Assembly (NCBI RefSeq): GCF_004015185.1
Contig: NZ_CP025746.1
Coordinates: forward strand, 1,364,001 to 1,428,000
Origin: Clostridium manihotivorum
Lineage (GTDB): Bacteria > Bacillota > Clostridia > Clostridiales > Clostridiaceae
Length of the DNA: 64,000 nt
Direction of reading: 5' to 3'
Positions 1-7,916 of the stretch are shown here, piece after piece. Below the pieces are notes generated by a model. That model saw only the letters and a list, made by a program, of their open reading frames with translations, was not told the origin of the DNA and searched no databases. The position numbers were made by a program, and so were the translations under genes. The first letter of the stretch is position 1; the number at the start of each line of letters is the position of its first letter.

Positions 1-213
1 AATGATATTAAACCTTTGACAATTAGTTTTAAGAAAAATGAAGATGACTTAGAGCTTTACAAATGGATACTAAGACACAGTAATCAAAGTGGCTTTATAA
101 AAGATACCCTAAGGGCAATAATGCACAATGGTGATAATAATGAAGCTGTAAAAGAATCAATACATGTTAAAGAAGAAAAGCCTAAAAAGGGATTATTGGA
201 TCTTAATTTTTAA
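1..213 (+). CDS. ParR-like small plasmid/ICE protein (5' end outside window)
   Basis: The reading frame is open from base 1 and ends at TAA 211-213, so the true start lies upstream. The visible 70 residues begin NDIKPLTISFKKNEDDLELY and show a short amphipathic segment followed by a charged, lysine-rich tail ending GLLDLNF. The layout (one compact helical domain, then a basic tail) resembles the small ParR-type or ribbon-helix-helix proteins encoded after ParM in clostridial plasmids, which bind centromere repeats. That assignment is inference from the N-terminal pattern only, and no ParM is in the window. The next gene starts 24 bases downstream with its own ribosome site, so they probably share a transcript. 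Confidence 0.45.
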   Translation, partial: NDIKPLTISFKKNEDDLELYKWILRHSNQSGFIKDTLRAIMHNGDNNEAVKESIHVKEEKPKKGLLDLNF

Positions 214-237
214 ATAATTATAATTTGGAGGTATAAA

Positions 238-687
238 ATGCTTAAAGAGAATATGAGGGTTATGGTATATGATGGAGACTTAGTAGGTTGGATAGATGGC
301 AAGTTGCTTAAACAACTGCCAGGAGAAAATAGGTGGTCTATATTAACAAGTCAAAATTACATTCTTGATAGATTTGTTAAAGAAGAGTATTCGGAAATGG
401 TTCCTGATGGCTGTGCTTATGTAATGAAAATGAATATTTATGAATTAGCTGCCGAGGTTTATAAAAGTTCAGATGAAAAAGATACTATATCATTTGATGC
501 GTTTATATATAAATTTATGAGTATTGAAGAAGTTATCGAATTATTCTATCAATCTCTACCTAAAGATGTACGTGATGAAGGGCTTAATTATAAAGTTGGC
601 TATGCAGTAGATCATGAGAAAAGAGAAATAAGGGCTTTATATTGTTTAAATAAGGCGGAGGATATAAGTTATGAAAAATTTATATGA
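238..687 (+). CDS. hypothetical protein, accessory-element gene
   Basis: A 149-residue soluble protein with no signal peptide or membrane segment. The start is ATG with GGAGG eight bases upstream. I do not recognise a family. The C-terminal half (about residues 63-145, from MNIYELAAEVYKSSDEKD) resembles the whole of the next gene product: both have xYEL/Fxx-L/VY, a charged stretch, Sh-D-xFI-xxFh, and then a hxYxhxHExREI motif near the end. The gene therefore looks like an N-terminal addition plus one copy of a small repeated domain. It overlaps the following start by 17 bases and sits just upstream of conjugation-type genes, so it probably belongs to the mobile module. Function unknown. Confidence 0.6.
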   Translation: MLKENMRVMVYDGDLVGWIDGKLLKQLPGENRWSILTSQNYILDRFVKEEYSEMVPDGCAYVMKMNIYELAAEVYKSSDEKDTISFDAFIYKFMSIEEVIELFYQSLPKDVRDEGLNYKVGYAVDHEKREIRALYCLNKAEDISYEKFI

Positions 688-892
688 GTTTTTAATGGAG
701 TTATATGATAGTTATAAAGATAAGGAAAAACTTAGCTTAGATAAGTTTATAGATAATTTTTTAGAGGAAAGTTTAGGATTAGGAGCTATACATGAAGCTT
801 TTTGTGGTGACAAGTTTCTAACTAACTTTTCAATAAATTATGAAATTAATCATGAAAATAGAGAAATAAAACTATTCTTTGATAGGATTTAG
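671..892 (+). CDS. hypothetical protein, single-domain paralogue of the preceding gene's C-terminus
   Basis: A 73-residue acidic soluble protein. ATG is preceded by GGCGGAGG about ten bases upstream, inside the end of the previous gene, giving a translationally coupled overlap of 17 bases. It matches the second half of the upstream protein in layout: YEFLMELYDSYKDKEKLSLD aligns with YELAAEVYKSSDEKDTISFD, and INHENREIKLFF aligns with VDHEKREIRALY. This indicates an internal duplication in the locus. No known domain is recognised. The gene is followed by a 10-bp inverted repeat (907-935) without a clear U-tract. Confidence 0.6.
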   Translation: MKNLYEFLMELYDSYKDKEKLSLDKFIDNFLEESLGLGAIHEAFCGDKFLTNFSINYEINHENREIKLFFDRI

Positions 893-1054
893 ATATAGAA
901 ATAGCTTAAAAAGTCTAACTTTCGTGGAGTTAGACTTTGGCTATGGTGCTCTAGTGAACTTCTTCGCTCTAGCTCATACGTTACACTATAGCGTATGCTT
1001 AAGATTTTTAAAACGTGCTTAGATTTAACGTTTCTATGTAAAATTCACAATATA

Positions 1055-1126
1055 TTAATATCCTTTAATTTCTGCGATAGCTTTTAAAGTCAAAACAACT
1101 AGTGCAACTGTAAATGGTATTGTCAT
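1055..1126 (-). CDS. putative 23-residue hydrophobic peptide
   Basis: On the minus strand, AAGGAGTGATAAAT precedes an ATG at 1126. It opens a 23-codon frame ending TAA at 1055, peptide MTIPFTVALVVLTLKAIAEI followed by KGY. The ribosome site is near-perfect with correct spacing, which is uncommon for chance ORFs this short. The peptide is mostly hydrophobic with a short charged end, as in small membrane peptides or type I toxins, but it matches no toxin family I know. It lies between plus-strand genes and is antisense to their intergenic region. Expression is unproven. Confidence 0.4.
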   Translation of the reverse strand: MTIPFTVALVVLTLKAIAEIKGY

Positions 1127-1194
1127 ATTTATCACTCCTTACATTTTTTATGATATCCAATTTTAAAATAAATATACGAGGTGGTTTGTACAAA

Positions 1195-1605
1195 ATGGAG
1201 TTATTTAGTAAAAAACAAACTTACACTTTGAAAGAATTTTTAAATTACTTAAGATCTAAAGAAAGTATTGAGTTAGAGAAAAAAGCTAAAATATTATATA
1301 GACATAAGCAGTACAGAAGGGTAGCAGTATTTACAATAGCAATATTAATGGAATGCTCCGTTAATGCTCTAGCTGCAGGAAATCCATTTGATAGTGTTGG
1401 TAGCAGATTTTGGTTCTATGTAAAAAGTTTTGCTAAGTGGGCATGTTTAATATGTGCTGGAATTGATATAATCAAGAGCCTAAATGCAGGTGATAGTAAA
1501 AATATAGGCAAAGTTATATTTAAGTATATAGTGGCCTATGCAGCCTTTTCAATCCTTCCATGGTTCTTTAAAGAGATAGATACTGCATTTTCATCAATGA
1601 AGTAG
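1195..1605 (+). CDS. VirB2/TrbC-like small membrane protein (putative T4SS pilin)
   Basis: An open frame extends upstream to 1114, but the ribosome site GAGGTGG (1179-1185) places the start at ATG 1195, giving 136 residues. A basic, lysine-rich N-terminus of about 40 residues precedes a hydrophobic stretch ending ALAAGNPFDS that looks like a signal-type segment with an Ala-x-Ala cleavage site. Two further hydrophobic segments follow (WACLICAGIDII and VAYAAFSILPWFF). A long leader plus two membrane helices and position in front of a membrane protein and an ATPase are typical of VirB2/TrbC-type conjugation pilins. Sequence-level family membership is inferred, not verified. Confidence 0.55.
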   Translation: MELFSKKQTYTLKEFLNYLRSKESIELEKKAKILYRHKQYRRVAVFTIAILMECSVNALAAGNPFDSVGSRFWFYVKSFAKWACLICAGIDIIKSLNAGDSKNIGKVIFKYIVAYAAFSILPWFFKEIDTAFSSMK

Positions 1606-1614
1606 GAGTTAAAG

Positions 1615-2088
1615 ATGTTTATAAATGAATTAGATGAATTTTATAATCAGATGAATAATGCTCAAACTATAATGGATGAAATGAAGACTCAGAATGAACA
1701 TAATCAGCAGATAATAGATAACATGCAAAAAATACTTAATAACGTAGATACAAATCAAGCTAAAGGTTACTTCGACAGTTTTATTGAGCGAGGGAAGTAC
1801 CACGCACCAGCAAATACTAATATATTTCAAGATAAAATAGACGCGATTAAAAAACCACTTGAAAGCATAGCAAGCTTTTTTGATAACTTATCTTGGGTAA
1901 TTACGCATCCTTATGCAACCTTTGTTATTGTTATGAACGGATTATGTAATGTAGTAGAAATAATTGCTATGGTATACTGTGCTGGAGCTTTACTAATGGC
2001 GGTTATGGGACATAAAAAAGGTATTAAATATATGCCTATAGGTATTTCCATCTATGTAGTACTTAAGTTACTGGTGATGGCATTATGA
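1615..2088 (+). CDS. predicted conjugation-module membrane protein
   Basis: A 157-residue protein. The first 100 residues are hydrophilic, glutamine/asparagine-rich and helical (MNNAQTIMDEMKTQNEHNQQ), suggesting a coiled coil. Two transmembrane segments follow near residues 105-130 and 138-157. It begins nine bases after the pilin-like gene, and its stop overlaps the start of the ATPase gene in an ATGA arrangement, so the three are a translationally coupled unit. A coiled-coil domain followed by C-terminal membrane helices fits an inner-membrane component of a Gram-positive type IV secretion system, but I cannot assign a named family. Confidence 0.55.
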   Translation: MFINELDEFYNQMNNAQTIMDEMKTQNEHNQQIIDNMQKILNNVDTNQAKGYFDSFIERGKYHAPANTNIFQDKIDAIKKPLESIASFFDNLSWVITHPYATFVIVMNGLCNVVEIIAMVYCAGALLMAVMGHKKGIKYMPIGISIYVVLKLLVMAL

Positions 2089-4409
2089 AGAAAATGACAT
2101 TTACCCAATTAATACAGGTGCAAAAACCCGTCTATAAATACTTAAGATTAATTCCTGATACTTCTATAAGAAACTATAATTCTAGCAATCTCGCTAAGAT
2201 GATTTTTCACATGTATAAAAAAATTACTCAACAAATTAGAAAAGAGGAAAAACACTTCATTATAGAAACTAAAGTTAAATGCTCTTATGTGGTTGATATA
2301 TATAGAGACAGAGTAGATTTCATTTTTATTGTACCACAGCAGTATATTAGCATAGCTAAAAGTAAAATAAGAGATATATGGCCTAAGATAACAATTGAAG
2401 AAATACAAGGTATTCCTAAGTTTACAGATCAAGTCCTTAAATACCAACTCAACTATAAATATGAAGATGCTTTATCCTTGGAGGTTGATAGAAAAAGCAA
2501 CGAGCCATTGTGTAATATTCTTAATGTTATAGATATAATGAAAGATATTGATAGAGTTACAGTACTATATAATTTTATCCCTACGAGCCAATATACATGG
2601 CGGAGTGATTATGCTAAGACCATAGAAAAATTCAAAGCTAATATTCCAGTAACTAGAGATAAAATCTCTGCTACTTATTTATTAAAAATGGCTACCATAG
2701 TATTTCTGCAGTTAGTAGATAATCTTTTAGATTCCATTAACGAGCTGTTTAATAATACACATAAAAAGCATGATAATCAAATGGACGTGCTAGAGCTTGC
2801 AGTTAGTACAATAAACATAGACAAAAAACTTTCAGCTGCAACTTTAAAAAAGAAGAATGATGTAGTGTTAAATACTCAAATTTTAGTGGTATCTGACAGC
2901 TCTGAGGATAGTAGAAGATTAAATAATGCTATGAGTGTATGTCAGAGCTATAAGTCTATAGAATTAGATAATGAGCTTATTTATAAAAAAGTAAATTCTA
3001 AGGTTGATATAGAGAGATACAAATGGAATATAGACAGCAATAAAATGAGCTTGAACGAATGTAGTAATCTGCTACAACTACCAGGCAGAGAACTTTTAAG
3101 TGAATTTAAAATAATACAGAAAATAGATACCCTGGAGAGTGATCTACCAGTGGAGCTACAGCAAGGGACTATCTCTATAGGTAAAAACACATATAAGGGC
3201 AATAGTAAAAAGGCTTATCTAAGCAATGATAAAGAGTTTAAGTACCTTACTCTATGTCTTATAGGACCAACCAGGGCTGGCAAAACAACATTAATAAGTA
3301 ATATGGCTAAAGATAGTATAACAGCAAAGGAAACGACTATACTCTTTGATTTCTGCGGTAATTGTGAGCTTTCAAATGATGTATCTTCAGTAATAGATAA
3401 AAGCAAAGTATTTACAATAGATTGTAGTGACTTCGATAAGCTCCAAGGCTTAGGTTATAACGAGGTTGAACCGCTAAACGACAGCATATTCGAAGTATAT
3501 CGATGTGCTAAAGCTAAGACTGCTCAGCTCGTAACTTTAGTCAACTACTTGAATGACGATGAAGAATTTAGGGCTAGGATGGAAAGAGTTTTAGAAGCTG
3601 CAGCAGTTTTGGTGTTTATACAAAATGGACCTATAAAAGATGTGTTTAAGATATTACAGGACCATGTATCAAGGCATGAATATATAAAATATGCTCCAAG
3701 TAATCAAGAAGAAAATTTAGAGGAATACATTAATACTCTGTATGAAATAGATGAGATAAGCAAAGGTACTAAGGACACTCCACCTCAAATTGTAGGAACC
3801 AAGGCAAGTTATACGCAAGGGATATTAAGTAGGGTACAAAAACTTAAACAAAACTCTTACATGGAACTTATGCTTAAAAAAGACACCAAGAACAATATAA
3901 ATTTAGTTGAAGAAATGCAAAAAGCTCAGTTAATCTGTATAAAGATGCCTGAGGTTATGTTCAATACAGAGCAAGAGAAGGATATCTATTGTACTTACTG
4001 GCTTACTAAGATTTGGGGAGCGTTACAGAAAAGGAAGTGGGATATTCCAGACTCGGAGCAAAGGGTTAAGGTTAACATTATTTTTGATGAATTATACCAG
4101 GTTCCTAATTGTCAGGATTTCCTAAGGAGTAAGCTATCTCAAATAGCTAAGTTTTCTGCAAAACCAATTATATCATGCCACTATCTAGGGCAAATAAGTA
4201 AGATTAGGAATGAATTAAAAGCGGCTAATGCAAGCTATATGCTTATTAGTGGTTGCGATAAAGATAACTTTAAGGAATTAAAAGAAGAGTTAGATCCATA
4301 TATACTTGAAGATCTACTTAATTTAAAAAGATATCATTCTTTGAATTTAATAAAATACGAAGGTGGTTGGGCTAAGTTTATTACAGCTCTGCCTAAGCCA
4401 GTAAAATGA
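2085..4409 (+). CDS. VirD4/VirB4/HerA-type conjugation ATPase
   Basis: A 774-residue protein. The N-terminal 380 residues are poorly conserved. A P-loop GPTRAGKTT lies at residues 394-402, followed by a strand with DFCGNCE. A hydrophobic Walker B segment VNIIFDELYQ (D668, E669) leads into a region KPIISCHYLGQI typical of the sensor-like segment of VirD4/HerA/FtsK-type ATPases. A hydrophobic patch near residue 200-220 (ATIVFLQLVDNLL) is the only candidate membrane-associated segment. Such proteins energise DNA or protein transfer in type IV secretion. It is coupled to the preceding membrane-protein gene and is the last gene of the unit, ending in a strong terminator. Whether it is the coupling protein or the VirB4 component is not resolved, and no relaxase is seen in the window. 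Confidence 0.75.
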   Translation: MKKMTFTQLIQVQKPVYKYLRLIPDTSIRNYNSSNLAKMIFHMYKKITQQIRKEEKHFIIETKVKCSYVVDIYRDRVDFIFIVPQQYISIAKSKIRDIWPKITIEEIQGIPKFTDQVLKYQLNYKYEDALSLEVDRKSNEPLCNILNVIDIMKDIDRVTVLYNFIPTSQYTWRSDYAKTIEKFKANIPVTRDKISATYLLKMATIVFLQLVDNLLDSINELFNNTHKKHDNQMDVLELAVSTINIDKKLSAATLKKKNDVVLNTQILVVSDSSEDSRRLNNAMSVCQSYKSIELDNELIYKKVNSKVDIERYKWNIDSNKMSLNECSNLLQLPGRELLSEFKIIQKIDTLESDLPVELQQGTISIGKNTYKGNSKKAYLSNDKEFKYLTLCLIGPTRAGKTTLISNMAKDSITAKETTILFDFCGNCELSNDVSSVIDKSKVFTIDCSDFDKLQGLGYNEVEPLNDSIFEVYRCAKAKTAQLVTLVNYLNDDEEFRARMERVLEAAAVLVFIQNGPIKDVFKILQDHVSRHEYIKYAPSNQEENLEEYINTLYEIDEISKGTKDTPPQIVGTKASYTQGILSRVQKLKQNSYMELMLKKDTKNNINLVEEMQKAQLICIKMPEVMFNTEQEKDIYCTYWLTKIWGALQKRKWDIPDSEQRVKVNIIFDELYQVPNCQDFLRSKLSQIAKFSAKPIISCHYLGQISKIRNELKAANASYMLISGCDKDNFKELKEELDPYILEDLLNLKRYHSLNLIKYEGGWAKFITALPKPVK

Positions 4410-4434
4410 GCCTTTTCATTAGGCTCATTTTTTT
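4404..4434 (+). terminator. rho-independent terminator of the conjugation module
   Basis: A 9-bp perfect stem AAATGAGCC / GGCTCATTT with a 9-base loop, followed by TTTTTT. The ATPase stop codon is inside the left arm. Confidence 0.85.
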
Positions 4435-4528
4435 ATCTTAAAATTACATATAATAATGAAGAAACTAGGATTAATAGTCCAATTTTAATATTACTATCTA
4501 CAATTATATAACTTCTTTTTCTTTTCAA
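4433..4528 (-). CDS. putative 31-residue single-helix membrane peptide
   Basis: On the minus strand GAGGTGA is followed by a TTG start at 4528. The frame runs 31 codons to TAA at 4433. The peptide has a strongly basic start (MKRKRSYIIVDSN), then one hydrophobic helix (IGLLILVSSLLYVIL) and a terminal arginine, a positive-inside single-pass layout. Good ribosome site and composition support coding. It points towards the conjugation module and away from the SOS promoter at 4578. Its form is like a type I toxin or other small membrane regulator, but no family is recognised. Confidence 0.45.
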   Translation of the reverse strand: MKRKRSYIIVDSNIKIGLLILVSSLLYVILR

Positions 4529-4577
4529 TACACTCACCTCGTTTTAATTATAGACAAGGTGAAATTTTCTAATCACA

Positions 4578-4607
4578 TTGACATGAGAACTAATGTTCTT
4601 ATATAAT
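4578..4607 (+). promoter_or_regulatory. SigA promoter with LexA operator
   Basis: TTGACA (4578-4583) and TATAAT (4602-4607) are separated by 18 bases. The spacer contains GAACTAATGTTC (4587-4598), matching the Gram-positive LexA box GAAC-N4-GTTC exactly. An operator between the -35 and -10 elements would block RNA polymerase directly, so the gene at 4640 should be induced by DNA damage. Confidence 0.8.
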
Positions 4608-4639
4608 TATTTTATCTAAGTGCATTTGAGGTGAGAATA

Positions 4640-4900
4640 TTGATTTTAAATCAAAAGGTGGAAATGGTTGCAGCATTTAATTATGATGGTAAGATTGCTC
4701 CAATCCGTTTTAGAATATTTGCTGAAGATGAAAGCTATAGTGTTTATACTATAAATAAAATTTTATATGTAGATGAAACTAAGATTGATAAAGTTAATAT
4801 TATGATATTTAAGTGTAAAAGTATTTTTAATGGAATAGAGAAATCTATTGAGATTAGATATGTGAAAGATAATTGTCAGTGGTATCTATACAGTATTTAG
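4640..4900 (+). CDS. SOS-regulated small protein
   Basis: The most likely start is TTG 4640, five bases after GAGGTGA (4628-4634), giving 86 residues. A GTG at 4631 is in frame but lies inside the ribosome site. The protein starts MILNQKVEMVAAFNYDGKIA and is a small beta-rich protein without membrane segments, ending WYLYSI. Small proteins with a similar opening (xVEVVAxFDxDGxIxP) occur near Y-family polymerase genes in Firmicutes, which fits the LexA-controlled promoter directly upstream. The link is from pattern memory, so treat it as inference. No polymerase gene is adjacent. Confidence 0.6.
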   Translation: MILNQKVEMVAAFNYDGKIAPIRFRIFAEDESYSVYTINKILYVDETKIDKVNIMIFKCKSIFNGIEKSIEIRYVKDNCQWYLYSI

Positions 4901-5061
4901 CTAATTTTTTTTGCGGGGGAATTTTGCGGGGAGTGACTGTTATTAAGATGATATTAAGTGTCTTCAATATGATATTTCAATTTATTTACAATATGCATTT
5001 ACTAGTTGATTTTACTTAGTTTTGATAATATTTTTCTTCGATATGACATATAGAGGTTCTT

Positions 5062-5109
5062 AAACTTCGAATCCATAGGTCGCAGGTTCGAACCCTGTTG
5101 GGAGCACCA
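5062..5109 (+). pseudogene. tRNA 3'-half remnant (possible attachment site)
   Basis: The sequence reads as the 3' part of a tRNA. An anticodon-loop-like CTTCGAA comes first, then a variable region, a canonical T arm (GCAGG-TTCGAAC-CCTGT), an acceptor strand and CCA ending at 5109. The bases before the anticodon loop do not form a D arm or the 5' acceptor strand, so this is not a complete tRNA. If real, the anticodon would be TCG (Arg). Such 3' halves are left when integrative elements recombine at tRNA genes, and the conjugation module lies on one side. Confidence 0.65.
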
Positions 5110-5118
5110 AAAGCGTTG

Positions 5119-5158
5119 AAATAGCTAGGTTTCACAAATATGAAACTTAGCTATTTTT
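5119..5158 (+). terminator. terminator hairpin used as group IIC intron target
   Basis: A 16-bp stem (5119-5134 with 5141-5156, one G-T wobble) and a 6-base loop is followed by a T-run. The group II intron begins immediately after the T-run at 5159, so the terminator forms the 5' exon. Group IIC introns are known to insert just 3' of such hairpins. Confidence 0.85.
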
Positions 5159-7070
5159 GTGTGCCCAGCATGGGCAACAACTTGGCGGTGAAAGTCCGCT
5201 GTGGGCTTGGTAGTGGGAACCACTAGCTAAGGGCAAGGGTGTCCATCGTGAGGTGGAATCTGAAGGAAGCCTAAGGCAAAATCTCGGTCTGAGGGATACG
5301 AACTACATATAAGGCTTACTAGGGACGGACGAGTTTGCAAAACAAAACAAAGTCCTACACTATCCCAAATTTCTAGGAGTAAATGTAGCAGATATATGAG
5401 ATGAAGGTTGTTGTTCTTACCTGGGGAGGTCTGATAGATACATTGCTGATAAGATGAATTTCTAAAGCGATAACCTACATAGTGATATGTAATTGAACTA
5501 TCAGAAGTCAGCAGAAGTCATAGTAACTCCGCTAATCGCGATAGCGGATGAAGGACTGAACTTTAAGGAGGTTTTCAAGTTTGAAAGTTTCGCAGAGTAC
5601 TCAAAGATTGCAGAAAACTAAATATTTAGGCTCTAGTGCCCAAGATAGAGTGGAACTCGAAGATAAGCAAAGGGTGCATAGAGAATTCTCGGCAACTCCA
5701 AAGGAGAAAATCAGTGGATTTGAATATGGCTCACTAGAAAGGATATTATACAAGGATAATATGAACTTGGCTCTTAAAAGAGTAATATCTAATAAAGGTA
5801 GCCATGGCGTGGACGGAATGACAGTTTATGAACTTAAACAATTTCTGAAAACAAACTGGGTATCTATTAGAGAGAGTATTCTTAATGGTGAGTATAGACC
5901 AATGCCAGTTAGAAGAGTAGAAATACCAAAACCTAATGGTGGTACTAGACTCTTAGGTATACCTACAGTTTTGGATAGACTTATCCAACAAGCTATTGCT
6001 CAAGAATTAAATAGTATCTATGATAGAAGATTTTCTGAAAGTAGCTTTGGTTTCCGCCCTCAAAGAGGTGCTAAAGACGCAATTAAGAAAGCAGAGCAAT
6101 ATATCAATGATGGCTATAGGTGGGTTGTTGATATGGACTTAGAGAAATTCTTTGATAAGGTTAACCATGATATCTTAATGTATAAATTATCAAGAAGCAT
6201 TAAGGATAAGAGAGTATTATCCCTAATAAGGAAATACCTTCAGTCAGGAATAATGATAAATGGTGTAGTGGTAAGAAATGAAGAAGGAACTCCACAAGGA
6301 GGACCGTTGAGTCCATTGTTATCTAACATAATGCTAGATGAACTAGATAAAGAGTTAGAAATGAGAGGTCATAAATTCTGTCGCTACGCGGACGACTGTA
6401 ATATCTATGTTAAAAGTGAGAGAGCAGGTAAAAGAGTCATGGAGAACATAACTGCTTTTATTGAAGGCAAGCTCAAACTTAAAGTAAATAGACAGAAGAG
6501 TGCAGTAGATAGACCTTGGAGAAGAAAATTTCTAGGATATACATTAAACCTAATGTATGGAAAAGCATATGCATCTATATCAAAGCAATCACTGAGTCGA
6601 CATAAAGATAAAATCAAAGAGATACTATCTAGGTCAAAACCGATGACTTTGGAACAAAGAATAGAGAAGCTTAACTTAATTAATGTTGGGTGGATTAACT
6701 ATTATGGAATAGCCAAATGCAAAGGAATAGTAGAACACATAGATATTTGGATAAGGCAAAGATTAAGAATGTGTATATGGAAACAGTGGAAGAAAGTTAG
6801 AACTAGATATAAAAACCTTAAGAAGCTGGGACTTGAACACTATCAAGCTATAAAGTTTGCCAATACCCGTAAAGGATACTGGCGAGTAGCAAATAGTGCG
6901 ATTTTAAACACAACTCTTACAAATCAATTCTTCTCGGACATAGGATTGAAAAGCCTAGTGCGTCAATATATTAAAATTCAATCAACTTAAGGAACCGCCG
7001 TGTACCAGACCGGTACGCACGGTGGTGTGAGAGGACGCTGAATAAAATAATTATTCAGCTCCTACTCGAT
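5159..7070 (+). mobile_element. group IIC intron, copy 1
   Basis: The element begins GTGTGCCCAGCATGGGC at 5159, the usual GUGYG 5' end. It carries a 420-base structured 5' RNA, an intron-encoded protein (5581-6990) and a domain V hairpin (about 6993-7034: ACCGCCGTGTACC-AGACC-GGTACGCACGGTGGT). A domain VI stem (GCTGAATAA/TTATTCAGC) follows, ending CTACTCGAT at 7070. Length is 1912 bp, the same as copy 2. The 5' exon is a terminator hairpin with T-run, matching group IIC target choice. It appears structurally complete. Confidence 0.92.
5581..6990 (+). CDS. ltrA: group II intron reverse transcriptase/maturase (copy 1)
   Basis: A 469-residue intron-encoded protein starting at TTG 5581 with AAGGAGG ten bases upstream. 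The reverse transcriptase fingers-palm region contains NGGTRLLGIPTVLDRLIQQA, SFGFRPQRGAKDA, the strand VVDMDLEKFFDKVNHD and the catalytic box RYADDCN (YADD at 269-272). A maturase (X) domain occupies the last 130 residues, including NVGWINYYGIAK. The protein stops after GYWRVANSAILNTTLTNQFF and has no HNH endonuclease domain, typical of class C introns, which prime from the replication fork. It helps intron RNA fold and splice, and copies it into DNA. About 96 percent identical to copy 2 by eye. It appears intact. Confidence 0.95.
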   Translation: MKVSQSTQRLQKTKYLGSSAQDRVELEDKQRVHREFSATPKEKISGFEYGSLERILYKDNMNLALKRVISNKGSHGVDGMTVYELKQFLKTNWVSIRESILNGEYRPMPVRRVEIPKPNGGTRLLGIPTVLDRLIQQAIAQELNSIYDRRFSESSFGFRPQRGAKDAIKKAEQYINDGYRWVVDMDLEKFFDKVNHDILMYKLSRSIKDKRVLSLIRKYLQSGIMINGVVVRNEEGTPQGGPLSPLLSNIMLDELDKELEMRGHKFCRYADDCNIYVKSERAGKRVMENITAFIEGKLKLKVNRQKSAVDRPWRRKFLGYTLNLMYGKAYASISKQSLSRHKDKIKEILSRSKPMTLEQRIEKLNLINVGWINYYGIAKCKGIVEHIDIWIRQRLRMCIWKQWKKVRTRYKNLKKLGLEHYQAIKFANTRKGYWRVANSAILNTTLTNQFFSDIGLKSLVRQYIKIQST

Positions 7071-7298
7071 TTACCGACTTTTTCCCACTTTGTTGCCTGT
7101 AGTAAAAAAAATTTGAGGGAGATAGTAAACATTCTAATTTAGATACTAGAGACTTATCAGCAGAGACACAATCTCAAATAGATAGAGTTAGAGATGTTAA
7201 AGGAAGTATTGTAATAAATTTTTCTTGCGTTGAACAGGTTATATAATCTATTTTATTTAATAAGATTATAGTAATATTATTGTTAAATAGGGTGAATT
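7071..7298 (+). other. intron 3' exon and gene debris, no intact gene
   Basis: The 3' exon starts with TTACCGAC and a further T-run. A short open stretch around 7125-7246 (…KHSNLDTRDLSAETQSQIDR…) has no start with a ribosome site and looks like a decayed coding remnant. GGGTGA at 7287 is the ribosome site of the next gene. Confidence 0.5.
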
Positions 7299-7652
7299 AT
7301 GAAGTTTATATCTAAACTTTTTAAAAGAGAGAAGCCTGATTCTATTATTGAGTCAACTGGACTAATAGATGATAAATTACCAGTGTGTACTTTTTTTGAT
7401 AATGTGCTGTTAGAAAAGCCTTCTAAGCTTAAAGTAGTAACTTATTCAATAGAAGGAATACCTGGAACAAGAAATATAATTTATGATGGTAATTATATTA
7501 AATATATTTTTGATAGATTTGAAAATAATAAATCAACTCATAAAGAATATATTGTAAATAGATATGTAAAAACTAAGCGAGGAGAATTTATACATTATGA
7601 TTTATATCAGGATAATAAATTCATAATCTCAATGCTTGGGTATAGAAATTAA
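7299..7652 (+). CDS. hypothetical protein
   Basis: A 117-residue soluble protein opening MKFISKLFKREKPDSII. The ATG is preceded by AGGGTGA. It has no signal peptide, because the first basic residues are not followed by a hydrophobic stretch. Regular beta-type alternation runs from residue 45 to the end (KLKVVTYSIEGIPGTRNIIY…). I recognise no family. It is boxed between the two group II introns in a decayed region, and the frame continues after its stop into the C-terminal fragment of an ABC-2 permease, so it may be an orphan of a lost operon. Confidence 0.5.
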   Translation: MKFISKLFKREKPDSIIESTGLIDDKLPVCTFFDNVLLEKPSKLKVVTYSIEGIPGTRNIIYDGNYIKYIFDRFENNKSTHKEYIVNRYVKTKRGEFIHYDLYQDNKFIISMLGYRN

Positions 7653-7655
7653 GGA

Positions 7656-7835
7656 CTTTGGATTAAGCAGATTACTTATACAAATATTATTGATGTGCTA
7701 AGTGGAGGAGATGTATATAGGCTAGGAGATAAAAATATAACTTTAATGAATGGTGTGATTGTAATTGTATTATTTACTATTGCGCTCTATATAAGTTCAA
7801 TTCTTGCTTTTAGGAAAAAAGATATTACATGTTAA
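7656..7835 (+). pseudogene. C-terminal remnant of an ABC-2 type permease
   Basis: An open stretch with no usable start encodes …DVLSGGDVYRLGDKNI, one hydrophobic helix (GVIVIVLFTIALYISSILAF) and the ending RKKDI-TC before TAA at 7833-7835. A final membrane helix followed by a short basic FRKKDI tail is the usual C-terminus of ABC-2 (NatB/YhaP-like) permeases. The rest of the gene is missing. Confidence 0.55.
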
Positions 7836-7916
7836 ATAACATTATATGAGTAGAAAAGAAATAATTATATGCAGTTTAATAAGATTTTATGGAAGATTAC
7901 AAAATAATTGATATAT

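Noticed and set aside
1..4409. Prophage interpretation of the left-end module
   Set aside because: No capsid, terminase, tail or integrase genes. The membrane proteins plus HerA/VirD4-type ATPase fit conjugation better.
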